Of a stretch of DNA of 10,454 nt, positions 1-6,771 are shown piece after piece (position 1 is the first letter of the stretch; each line of letters starts with the position of its first letter). Below the pieces are notes generated by a model. The model saw only the letters and a list, made by a program, of their open reading frames with translations, was not told the origin of the DNA and searched no databases. Source of the DNA: Promethearchaeota archaeon. Its GTDB lineage: Archaea; Asgardarchaeota; Lokiarchaeia; Sigynarchaeales; SOKP01. A program made the position numbers and the translations under genes. Where the stretch lies: NCBI GenBank assembly GCA_030668025.1, contig DAOUUT010000117.1:1-10454 (forward strand), read 5' to 3'.

Positions 1-347
1 AAAGTTATAAAAATCGAGTTTTTATAACCGCTTTTGTAAAAAACCTTGATTAGCAGTGCGATAACTATAAAATTTATAATTAACACCACTACCGAAATGA
101 TAACGTTAACAGATGCAATTAAATTCAAATCTACGCCAATATTAATTAAATAACCCGTTATCAAATTGTTTAAAAAGCTTAAAACAAAGAGCAAAATTAA
201 AATCCAGATCGCATTAACTAATACTGCAGTTTTATATGGTTTACGACACTCAAATTTGTCTGTAAAAAATTTAGTTAAAAAAATACCTCCAAAAAGGATT
301 ATATAACTAAAAATTACATATATAGTAATAAACAGTAGATTTGACAT
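1..347 (-). CDS. Multi-pass membrane protein, partial (C-terminus off the left edge)
   Basis: An open frame of 115 codons runs from an ATG at 347 to the window edge without a stop, and an in-frame TAA lies 25 bases upstream (372-374). The translation has three strongly hydrophobic segments, at about residues 4-25, 41-64 and 77-102. A short Lys/Arg-rich loop (CRKPYK, 34-39) sits between the first two, and a basic stretch (KVFYKSGYK) follows the third. This is the pattern of a small polytopic membrane protein. I recognise no family motif. There is no clear Shine-Dalgarno sequence before the ATG, so it may have a short leader or be leaderless. It reads in the same direction as the sugar operon and lies beyond that operon's last gene, but a 263-base gap and its own TATA-like box suggest separate transcription. 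Confidence 0.7.
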   Translation of the reverse strand, partial: MSNLLFITIYVIFSYIILFGGIFLTKFFTDKFECRKPYKTAVLVNAIWILILLFVLSFLNNLITGYLINIGVDLNLIASVNVIISVVVLIINFIVIALLIKVFYKSGYKNSIFIT

Positions 348-390
348 AATTTTATGAATATCTTGTACGAGTTATAAGAATTCTCTTCTT

Positions 391-406
391 TAAATAAATA
401 TAAAAT
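391..406 (-). promoter_or_regulatory. Candidate TATA box for the membrane-protein gene
   Basis: On the minus strand this reads ATTTTATATTTATTTA, a TATA-like stretch about 45-60 bases before the ATG at 347. That would place a start site near 365-370 and give a short leader. The whole region is AT-rich, so such matches are common by chance. Confidence 0.25.
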
Positions 407-522
407 TATTTAAAAAGATTTTCTTAATCTTATCGTACAAAAAACCCCATTAAATTCCCCTAACCTTTAATTAGTAAATTTGAATTAATATTCTTACTAA
501 ATAAAAATAGACATATTATAAA

Positions 523-587
523 TTACATAGTACCAAGATCAAGAGTTTTATCTCGGATTTGATTATCATCACTAATTTTGCTATTTG
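523..587 (-). pseudogene. Orphan C-terminal fragment of the sugar nucleotidyltransferase gene
   Basis: Read on the minus strand, this encodes the last 20 or so residues of the neighbouring nucleotidyltransferase (compare its 3' end at 1887-1954). Two differences stand out: Ile becomes Asn once, and the tail ends in GTM-stop instead of GTNI-stop. The TAA stop is at 523-525. An in-frame TAA at 601-603 closes the frame upstream and there is no suitable start, so the fragment cannot be a gene by itself. It begins about 24 bases past the stop of the GH57 gene. It is best explained as the displaced original 3' end of the nucleotidyltransferase, or as a duplicated copy of it. Confidence 0.75.
528..587. 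repeat. 60-bp direct repeat, left copy
   Basis: This stretch matches 1895-1954 in the same orientation at 59 of 60 bases; the only difference is T at 563 against A at 1930. Similarity ends sharply at both edges. The pair flanks the GH57 gene, with the two copies 1367 bp apart start to start. Confidence 0.95.
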
Positions 588-610
588 TACCTAGAATAGA
601 TTACTATTTT

Positions 611-1813
611 TTATAGCGATAAAATAATTTTATTTTGAACTTTTAACATATCCTCCATAATTAGTTCCATAGCATCTTTAATATCTGGCGCATTGTCTGG
701 AATACTTCTCTTAGCATTGATACTTGCCATTAATACTTCGTTTAACCCTCGTAGAATCATATCTGGAGAATACCAAGGCCTTTTAGAAGCCCACCATTGC
801 TGACAGCTGTGAATCCCTCGATCTAACAAATTTCTCGCATTGTCAAAAATTGATCTTTTTTCATCATCCATGCTATTTCGATATTTATTTGATAAATGGA
901 TTAAAGTCAGAGCATACATAAAAAACCGGTGCTGTTCAATGTGAATTTCATTGTTAGGATTAAACCAAAGAGGAAAAGGAATGTCGTGAGCTATATCATA
1001 AGGCATAGTTGACCAAGAAGATGCTCGTGGATTCTGTGTATTGCCTTTAGGGAACTTATCTATGATTTCTGAAATATTACATAACTTAACATCGTTACGA
1101 TGAGGGAGAGCATCAAAAAGGGGTATCAAAAAATTATTTATAGCATGTTTTACATGATGCCCGAACGTTTCCCCATCCATAGCGAGAATTACATAATAAT
1201 CCTCTGATGTTTGTTTGTAATGTAATCGATTTATAAACGCATCAACAGTATTAATTTTATCAAATGCACAATCAATAGAGATATAGTCGTCTCTAAATAG
1301 TAAATTTAAACCGTTAGGATGTTGTGATATAAAAGTTGTAGGAAATTCGGGCAAAGTATTTGCTATACCGCTCATAATAATCCAATCGTAACCCATTTCT
1401 TCTACAACCGATAATACTTCTTCAGAAACAGCCATTTCAGGAGGGAAAAAACCTCTCGGTTTATATAATTCTCCAAAAAATTGTTGATTCGTTTCATAAT
1501 TCAATTCAATTTGGCGTCTAATTTCTGGTGATGGAATAAGAGGTAATAGAGGATGGAATTTTCCAGAACCAGCAAATTCTACTTGACCTCTAGATGCAAG
1601 TGTTGTTAACCCTTCTATGATATCTATATATCCAAAATCATTTAATTGTTCAGTCAAGGTACCATTAATATTTAAAGTTATTTTCGCAGAGGGATGATTT
1701 CTTAAAGCTTCAATTATTGGTCTATAAGATTCATTTGCAATTTGTTTGATTACAAAGGGTAATTGCACTGGTGGTTGATAGATATGAAATAAAAACGCAA
1801 AATATACAACCAT
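611..1813 (-). CDS. Glycoside hydrolase family 57 protein (alpha-amylase / glucanotransferase type)
   Basis: This 400-residue protein shows the GH57 conserved regions in order. The first is HIYQPP at 10-15, at the end of the first strand of the barrel. The second is GSGKFHPLLPL at 82-92. The third is FPPEMAVS at 123-130, with Glu126 the likely nucleophile. The fourth is AMDGETFGHH at 211-220, with Asp213 the likely acid/base. A CQQWWASKRPW stretch (337-347) lies in the C-terminal helical part. Family members cleave or transfer alpha-1,4- or alpha-1,6-glucan bonds; which reaction applies here cannot be read from sequence. There is no signal peptide, so it should act in the cytoplasm. The ATG sits just before motif 1 and an in-frame TAA lies five codons upstream. 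A GGGAG Shine-Dalgarno-like element is rather far, about 16 bases away. It is the last gene of the putative operon, 73 bases after the nucleotidyltransferase, and is bracketed by the 60-bp repeats. Confidence 0.9.
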   Translation of the reverse strand: MVVYFAFLFHIYQPPVQLPFVIKQIANESYRPIIEALRNHPSAKITLNINGTLTEQLNDFGYIDIIEGLTTLASRGQVEFAGSGKFHPLLPLIPSPEIRRQIELNYETNQQFFGELYKPRGFFPPEMAVSEEVLSVVEEMGYDWIIMSGIANTLPEFPTTFISQHPNGLNLLFRDDYISIDCAFDKINTVDAFINRLHYKQTSEDYYVILAMDGETFGHHVKHAINNFLIPLFDALPHRNDVKLCNISEIIDKFPKGNTQNPRASSWSTMPYDIAHDIPFPLWFNPNNEIHIEQHRFFMYALTLIHLSNKYRNSMDDEKRSIFDNARNLLDRGIHSCQQWWASKRPWYSPDMILRGLNEVLMASINAKRSIPDNAPDIKDAMELIMEDMLKVQNKIILSL

Positions 1814-1886
1814 AATACTAGATATTTATCTCCCTTTCTTTATTTTTATTTAGTTAAAATTAGTGGAAAATTATTTTATTATTTAA

Positions 1887-3035
1887 TTATATATTAGTAC
1901 CAAGATCAAGAGTTTTATCTCGGATTTGAATATCATCACTAATTTTGCTATTTGGGGCAACAATCGCGTTATGTAGAACAACATTATCGCCGATTTCACA
2001 ATTATTACAAACGATCGAATTATCAAAATGACAACCAGCTCCAATCTTTACGTTGTCCCAGATAACGCTTTTCTCGATTACCGTATCTTCTCCGATTGTA
2101 ACTTGGGATCCAATTGAACATAACGGTTTAATTTTTACTCGATTAAGTAATTCTACAAATTCACCAAAACAAGACGGTTTTTCGATCGATACATTTTGTC
2201 CCGAATTAATAACGCCCATTACATAAATTCCATCGTATTCCTCACCATTTGGGGTGATCGGCCACGAATATTTACGTAACAAGTCCCAATTTGCCCACAG
2301 ATAGGTTTGAGTGTTTCCACAGTCAAGCCAATAATAATTTTTAACAAATCCATATAAATCGTAATTATTATCAAGGAGATAAGGGAAAACTTCCCCCCCA
2401 AAATCCATTAAGCCCGTTTCTTGTAAGATACTATCAATCTCTTTATTAAAGCAATAAATTCCTGTGTTTATTATGTTTGTATGTAAAAATAAATCGGTTC
2501 TTTGAGCCATACTACTTAAATACAGTTCCATAGGGGCAGGTTTTTCTAAGAAGAGATAAATTTTTCTATTTTGATCGAGAAGCACAACTCCATATTGACT
2601 CGTATGACTTTCGCTGGTTTTCATGGAAATAGTAGCAGTTCCCATTTTTTCTGAATGGAAATCCATAAAATCCCTCATTGGGAGGTTTGTTACGATATCT
2701 GCCATGCCAACAACAATCTTTTCGGAATCAATCTCATTAGCTAATAATCGGTAAGCATCGGCCGTACCATGACTCTCTTGAATCATACATTCAAGTTCAA
2801 CATCTCCTAACTTATCGGGGGTCCATGTTTTTTCCACGTATTCTTTTAATTCTTTACCCATATAAGCTAAAGCAAGAATTATATGCTTGATATCCGCAAA
2901 TATTAAGTGAGCAATAGAATAATCCACCATAGCTTTATTAGTTACTTTTACAAGCGGTTTTGGAACGAGTGATGTTAAAGGCATCAACCTCGATCCCTTT
3001 CCTCCCGCTAATATTATGGCAGACCATTCTCGCAT
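1887..3035 (-). CDS. Sugar-1-phosphate nucleotidyltransferase with left-handed beta-helix tail
   Basis: The protein makes an NDP-sugar from a sugar-1-phosphate and an NTP. The N-terminal Rossmann-like domain starts with LAGGKGSRLMPLT (9-21) and PKP at 25-27, the nucleotide-binding signature; Ser replaces the commoner Thr in GGxGTR. Further motifs are GMAD (Asp113, likely metal ligand), LEKP at 163-166 (sugar binding), NTGIY at 190-194 and YWLDCG at 235-240. Residues about 305-375 are imperfect hexapeptide repeats (IGSQVT, IGEDTV, IGAGCH, IGDNVV), predicting a left-handed beta-helix as in GlgC/GlmU-type enzymes. At 382 residues it is of normal length. The base and sugar specificity (ADP-, UDP- or dTDP-glucose, or GlcNAc) cannot be decided. 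A GTGAGAG element lies about seven bases before the ATG. It is followed by the GH57 gene and preceded by the GalT-like gene, and its last 60 bases are duplicated at 528-587. Confidence 0.92.
   Translation of the reverse strand: MREWSAIILAGGKGSRLMPLTSLVPKPLVKVTNKAMVDYSIAHLIFADIKHIILALAYMGKELKEYVEKTWTPDKLGDVELECMIQESHGTADAYRLLANEIDSEKIVVGMADIVTNLPMRDFMDFHSEKMGTATISMKTSESHTSQYGVVLLDQNRKIYLFLEKPAPMELYLSSMAQRTDLFLHTNIINTGIYCFNKEIDSILQETGLMDFGGEVFPYLLDNNYDLYGFVKNYYWLDCGNTQTYLWANWDLLRKYSWPITPNGEEYDGIYVMGVINSGQNVSIEKPSCFGEFVELLNRVKIKPLCSIGSQVTIGEDTVIEKSVIWDNVKIGAGCHFDNSIVCNNCEIGDNVVLHNAIVAPNSKISDDIQIRDKTLDLGTNI
1895..1954. repeat. 60-bp direct repeat, right copy (live 3' end of the nucleotidyltransferase gene)
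   Basis: This stretch encodes the last 20 or so residues of the nucleotidyltransferase, up to two codons before its stop. It is matched at 59 of 60 bases by 528-587. Because one copy is functional coding sequence, recombination between the two would keep a full-length enzyme, ending GTM instead of GTNI, and remove the GH57 gene. Confidence 0.95.
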
Positions 3036-3168
3036 GTTGAATCTCTCACAAAATTACTAATAATTAATTAATAATAGTTATAAATCTAGTTTTAATTGAA
3101 ATTTAAATATTGAGATTATTTACAAAAATGAATATTTGAGTTATAAGAAGATGAAATATAGATTATAT

Positions 3169-4449
3169 TTATTGGTTTAGATATTTTTCTAACGATTTCC
3201 TAACTTCTGCTGCCGCTATATGGGGTAATTTTCTTGCAACTCTCATATCGTCTGCCATTTCTGCCCCACCAATAATTTCGTGTGGAATTATATCAACAAA
3301 CATATGAAAATCCGCATCATAACCGTACGGACAACAATTAAATAAAATATTTCGGTTCTTATCAATTGAGGTATCATCTAAAGCTTGGAAGACCATCTTG
3401 ATTGCATTTGAAAAATCGTTGATTTGGTTTATTTTCAATTGAGTAAACCGTCTAATATGCTCGTGTGGATATGCGCGAATGTGATAATTTCTTACAGGAC
3501 TTCCCGTTGCATAAAAAGTCCAAAACTCCGTCTTTAAAATTATGCGATCACTATCCCCATGAGTAGTTTGACATAAATGACAATTATCTCCCATTTCTTT
3601 AAAAGCTTCGAGGTGTCCTTCTAATCGACTTCCATGACCGTCCATGTTTAAATCGATATAAGTCTGGCCGTGAATACGAGGTTGAGAACCACCAACCTTA
3701 GTTCCTATGTTAAAAAACGGTGAAACGGTAATATCATAATAATCTTTATCAATTGCTTCTTGGACGCAATAAAGAATTGCCGCTTTCATAGATAAAAAAA
3801 TACCGGCTAAAACATCTTCTGGAATTAAATTAAAACACAATGCAGGATAAAAATGCCTTGAGAGGGTAACTAAATTAATGCCCCGTGAGAGCTTTAAATG
3901 AAGAGGTATATTATCCTTAATCTCTTTTTCAGTATCAGAATCCACTATTCGAGCCATAGAAGGGTATCTATTTATTAATGTTAGTGCTTTACAAGAATCA
4001 GGAATTTTTTCTATTTGGTGCGGTGTTTCTAAAAAGGGATTGTCTCTTTTTTTTTCGTCTTCAGTAATAATTATTGTAAAGCCATCACCAATTTGCTTCC
4101 CCCAATCATCGTATATTGGTTTTCCCTCTGTTATCGATGTAAATACATCTTTAAACTTGGATTTTATTTTCCTTGAACAATCATAAAATTGGTCTTTCCC
4201 TTCTTCAGTTTTAAAACCTTTAGGTCTCTTTCCACGAATAGGGCTTAAATAAGCGTAGTGACCGTAGTATCTTACTCGTTCTTTTCTAAAACCAAAGCCC
4301 TTAGTTTGTATGATAACTGTAGATAAAGGGTCCCATCTCTTAATAGGTACATCGTAAGTAGTTTTACCTATAAAATTTTCCTTGCTTATTATGCCCCACT
4401 CCATAAAGTCTGGGAAATCTTTTTTGTTTGGAATTATATCAACACCCAT
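3169..4449 (-). CDS. GalT-like nucleotidyl/phosphoryl transferase (HIT superfamily)
   Basis: This 426-residue protein has the layout of galactose-1-phosphate uridylyltransferase and its ADP-glucose phosphorylase relatives. RWDPLS at 38-43 and SPIRGKRP at 69-76 match the N-terminal GalT signature. INRYP (159-163) matches the substrate-binding NK(F/Y)P loop. GGSQPRIHGQ (253-262) matches GalT's CSNPHPHGQ, keeping the nucleophile His260 and the following Gln262. The second half has CHLC (290-293), a DRIILKTEFW strand (301-310), YPHEH (327-331) and FH at 381-382, together resembling a zinc site. The first-half zinc ligands appear lost: there is no CxxC after the RP motif, and the zinc-binding His of HPH is Arg258. 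The exact substrate is unknown. With the nucleotidyltransferase 133 bases downstream, it probably interconverts hexose-1-phosphates and NDP-sugars. The ATG has no strong Shine-Dalgarno sequence; an out-of-frame ATG lies 14 bases upstream. Confidence 0.82.
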   Translation of the reverse strand: MGVDIIPNKKDFPDFMEWGIISKENFIGKTTYDVPIKRWDPLSTVIIQTKGFGFRKERVRYYGHYAYLSPIRGKRPKGFKTEEGKDQFYDCSRKIKSKFKDVFTSITEGKPIYDDWGKQIGDGFTIIITEDEKKRDNPFLETPHQIEKIPDSCKALTLINRYPSMARIVDSDTEKEIKDNIPLHLKLSRGINLVTLSRHFYPALCFNLIPEDVLAGIFLSMKAAILYCVQEAIDKDYYDITVSPFFNIGTKVGGSQPRIHGQTYIDLNMDGHGSRLEGHLEAFKEMGDNCHLCQTTHGDSDRIILKTEFWTFYATGSPVRNYHIRAYPHEHIRRFTQLKINQINDFSNAIKMVFQALDDTSIDKNRNILFNCCPYGYDADFHMFVDIIPHEIIGGAEMADDMRVARKLPHIAAAEVRKSLEKYLNQ

Positions 4450-4770
4450 AGTTTCTTGATCATATTTTGATTGGATTATACTATTATTAAATATTTAACT
4501 TATAACTTCATAGTAAATTATCACTTTATTCACATATTAATTCATCAAAATTAATTAATCAAAAACATATTTATACAAATTACAATTTATTTAATAAATG
4601 TTAAAATTTGTTCAATCTAACAATATTCAGTCTTTACACAAAAATGTAAAGTATCTATTATATTTTAATTCATTTTCAAACTAGTAAATTAAAAAAAGAA
4701 AAAAAAATTAAGAACTCTATACTGCTAATGGTTAAATTAAATATTTTACGATACTAATTATTAAATGGTG
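4450..4770. other. Gene-free AT-rich spacer, likely holding the promoter of the sugar operon
   Basis: I see no convincing ORF or RNA gene in these 321 bases. On the minus strand, TTAAATATTTAATAATA (about 4482-4498) is a TATA-like stretch about 35-50 bases before the GalT-like ATG and is the best guess for the operon promoter. The stretch also holds the inverted repeat at 4632-4651. Confidence 0.4.
4632..4651. repeat. Inverted repeat, 7-bp arms with 6-base loop
   Basis: CTTTACA and TGTAAAG flank the loop CAAAAA. It lies 120 bases after the RHH gene's stop and about 180 bases before the GalT-like start, all on the minus strand. It could be an RNA hairpin in the RHH gene's 3' region or an operator of the sugar operon. 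No T tract follows directly, so an intrinsic terminator is not strongly supported. Confidence 0.4.
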
Positions 4771-5061
4771 TTAGTGTTCTAATCTCTTTATAATTTTGTA
4801 AGTTTTAAATTCGCGTACTGGTTCAGCTTTCTCATTTATGCTTTCTATTGGTACGCGTACAAAATTTTCATCGTCAAAATCATCAATTTCAGTCTCATTA
4901 TATTTAGCCATATTGTTAGCCAACTTAAGTTCTTTTAAAAGGAAATCTCGGACGGCACACCTAATCAATTCTGAGCGGCTGGGATACAATCCATTTTCTC
5001 CTATTAATTTATTTATAGCACCTATATAACTTTCAGGTACATTAACGGTTACAATCTTCAT
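4771..5061 (-). CDS. Ribbon-helix-helix (CopG/NikR-like) transcriptional regulator
   Basis: This 96-residue protein has the usual archaeal RHH layout. A beta strand KIVTVNVP (2-9) pairs in the dimer and contacts DNA bases. Helix 1 is about 10-23, a GLYPSRSELIR turn and second helix (24-34) follow, and an AVRDFLLKEL helix extension runs to about 45. The PSRSELIR stretch is typical of the family. The tail from 50 on is acidic (ETEIDDFDDEN) and then mixed-charge, and I recognise no ligand domain there. It probably binds DNA as a dimer or tetramer at short inverted repeats. Likely targets are its own upstream region (see 5301-5321) or the downstream sugar operon, but neither is shown. An AAGGCG element about seven bases before the ATG is a plausible Shine-Dalgarno sequence. 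A plus-strand ORF over the same stretch is its antisense shadow. Confidence 0.9.
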   Translation of the reverse strand: MKIVTVNVPESYIGAINKLIGENGLYPSRSELIRCAVRDFLLKELKLANNMAKYNETEIDDFDDENFVRVPIESINEKAEPVREFKTYKIIKRLEH

Positions 5062-5300
5062 TCAATCGCCTTAACCTTAAATTTTTTAGATTTTACTTTA
5101 TATAATTATTTATTGCAAACTGATATATAAATATTGTTTTTTAGTGGGTTAATATATTTTCATAAATATGTTTTTTACCCAATTATAGATTAAAGAGAAA
5201 TTTACCACCAATCATCCATCTTAGGCGTAAAAATAGACAAAAAGGGATAATTCTCAATTTTAATACTTTTTATGAAAATATTTTTGAAAATTCTTTATAG

Positions 5301-5321
5301 TATCTGAAAATCTTTCAGATA
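5301..5321. repeat. Perfect inverted repeat, 9-bp arms with 3-base spacer
   Basis: The arms are TATCTGAAA and TTTCAGATA around ATC. It lies 240 bases before the RHH start and 290 bases after the dehydrogenase stop, both on the minus strand. The short spacer and perfect arms suit a binding site for a dimeric regulator such as the RHH protein. As RNA it would form a weak stem with a tight loop. Confidence 0.5.
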
Positions 5322-5366
5322 GTTTAAGAACTAAGTAAAAATAAAAAATAGTCAATTTTTAAATTT

Positions 5367-5380
5367 AAAAAAAAAAAAAA
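5367..5380 (-). terminator. Candidate oligo-U terminator of the dehydrogenase gene
   Basis: A run of 14 A on the plus strand gives U14 in a minus-strand transcript, about 230 bases after the dehydrogenase stop. Archaeal RNA polymerase stops at oligo-T stretches without needing a hairpin. In such an AT-rich spacer the run may also be neutral. Confidence 0.35.
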
Positions 5381-5610
5381 TATCCTATTTTTCACAAGAA
5401 TATTTGGAAATCATTAAATAAAGCTAATGTATGCACAAAATTTTTAAATTCTAATTAATATGCATGTTTTTAAAATAAACTCTTTAAAAATTAAAAGATT
5501 ATTTTTTAAAACATTAAATCTTAACCAAAAATTTGTTTTTAATTAAAATATTACAACATTTTTCTATTCGAAAATTATTTTAAGCTAATGATTTTTGTAC
5601 AACACAAAAC

Positions 5611-6636
5611 TTAATACTCTTCTTCGAACCTAACAACATTAATCAACTTTTTGCGCCCCTTTGCTATACGAGTAATATTTTCTATTACTTCGTTCCACCT
5701 AAGCAAATCACTGAAAGGAGAGTATCCTCTATGTGGAGATAAGATAATGTTATCTAGCGTATGAAAAGGAAATTTATAAGGGCGCTTAACACCGTCTTTA
5801 TCCGGATTTGGATGATAATCGTACCATACATCTATAGCTGCACCCGATATTATTCTATTTTTTAAAGCGTTGTAAAGATCTTTTTGGTTAATAATATCTC
5901 CTCTCGCAACATTTATCACCAGCCCATTTGCTCCTAATAAACTTATCTCTTTGATTTTTATTAATCCAGATGTTAAAGAAGTGACTGGAACAGCTATTAT
6001 TAAAATATCTATTTCTTTCAAAAATTCATAAAGTTGGTTAAAATTATATTTTTTTGCTAGAGTTGGTAAATCATCCTTTTGTTTATTCCAATTATTTCTT
6101 AAGATGTGGAATTTTACGTCAAAACCCGAGAGAAATCGATGTACCTTCTGATTAATCGCACCATAACCTAAAAGTCCTACTTCCCTAAAACGCAAGGGAA
6201 TTGAAGTCGCATCATCATCACCAGTCCGCCATCTTCCTTTTTTCATCCAATTATGATGGGGGACTGTTTTATTCATAAGAGTTAAAAGTAAAGCAACAGC
6301 ATGTTGAGCGACAAGATATGAATTTCCATGGCCATTAATCAGCGCTATCTTTCTTGTTTTATTTAATCCAATAAATAAATCTAAAAGATGGTTTACACCA
6401 GCACCGGGATTAATGAATACTTTTAGATTAGTTGCGTGATTTAAAATGTTTTTCGAAGGTCTCCATCCAATTAAAACTTCCGCTTCTGGAACTATTTTTT
6501 CTAAATATTCTTCGGAAGTGTTTTTAGGAAATATAATCTTTACATTCGAAAGGTTTTTTAAATTCTCTGTTAAGTAATTTTGAACTTCTTCAGATACACT
6601 AGAAATAAAACAGACAGTTATATTATTTGCATTCAA
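5611..6636 (-). CDS. D-isomer-specific 2-hydroxyacid dehydrogenase family protein (TTG start)
   Basis: This 341-residue NAD(P)-dependent oxidoreductase should reduce a 2-oxoacid to a D-2-hydroxyacid or run the reverse; the substrate is unknown. The nucleotide-binding domain has GLLGYGAIN (154-162), a GxGxxG loop with Asn162 as the third position. INVARGDIINQKDLYNAL (241-258) is the family signature and holds the substrate-binding Arg245. SPHRGY (300-305) provides the catalytic His302. The usual catalytic Glu of DVxxxEP is not evident: the sequence is IDVWYDYHPNPDKDG (268-282) with Asp273 one place early, a variant stretch followed by FPFHTLDNIILSPHRGY. The frame is closed by TAA five codons before the TTG, and the next Met is at 121, so TTG is the only sensible start. 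The nearby ATG at 6632 is out of frame and hits a stop after four codons. A GTGAAG element precedes the TTG. It is divergent from the zinc-ribbon gene. Confidence 0.88.
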   Translation of the reverse strand: MNANNITVCFISSVSEEVQNYLTENLKNLSNVKIIFPKNTSEEYLEKIVPEAEVLIGWRPSKNILNHATNLKVFINPGAGVNHLLDLFIGLNKTRKIALINGHGNSYLVAQHAVALLLTLMNKTVPHHNWMKKGRWRTGDDDATSIPLRFREVGLLGYGAINQKVHRFLSGFDVKFHILRNNWNKQKDDLPTLAKKYNFNQLYEFLKEIDILIIAVPVTSLTSGLIKIKEISLLGANGLVINVARGDIINQKDLYNALKNRIISGAAIDVWYDYHPNPDKDGVKRPYKFPFHTLDNIILSPHRGYSPFSDLLRWNEVIENITRIAKGRKKLINVVRFEEEY

Positions 6637-6771
6637 TTTATCTTCACATTAATCTTAAATTAATAATCTGTAATAACTACTATTGAAATAACCATGTTTT
6701 AAATAAATTTTTATATTCATTTCGTTGATATATTTATAGAAGAATTTAATTAAAATAGGTAGGTTTAGAAA
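6637..6771. promoter_or_regulatory. Divergent promoter region
   Basis: These 135 bases separate two divergently read genes and must hold both promoters. For the plus-strand gene, TATATTTATAG near 6728-6738 is a TATA-like box about 35-45 bases before the ATG. For the minus-strand dehydrogenase, ATATAAAAATTTATTTAAAA at about 6698-6717 is the best TATA candidate. Both matches are weak evidence in AT-rich DNA. Confidence 0.4.

Larger units (their letters stand above)
5062..5610. other. 549-bp gene-free AT-rich spacer
   Basis: Stops are frequent in all frames and no gene of reasonable length is visible. It holds the leader of the RHH gene, the inverted repeat at 5301-5321, an AT-only palindrome at 5356-5371 and an A14 run at 5367-5380. 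A 28-codon minus-strand frame ending at 5202 (end PKMDDWW-stop) has no good start and may be chance or a gene remnant. Confidence 0.6.

Noticed and set aside
528..1954. Insertion sequence or integron cassette carrying the GH57 gene
   Set aside because: There are direct repeats but no transposase, integrase, terminal inverted repeats or attachment-site pattern. Homologous duplication explains the repeats more simply.
2219..2401. 60-codon minus-strand ORF inside the nucleotidyltransferase gene
   Set aside because: It is an out-of-frame shadow of a well-supported enzyme gene, with no start signal or protein-like composition.
4838..5029. 63-codon plus-strand ORF opposite the RHH regulator
   Set aside because: It is antisense to a clear RHH domain. 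Its Ser/Leu-rich product is what reverse-reading of Glu/Lys-rich coding sequence gives.
5356..5371. 16-bp palindrome TTTTTAAATTTAAAAA as an operator
   Set aside because: It is made of A and T only in an extremely AT-rich spacer, where such symmetry is expected by chance; it also abuts the A14 run.
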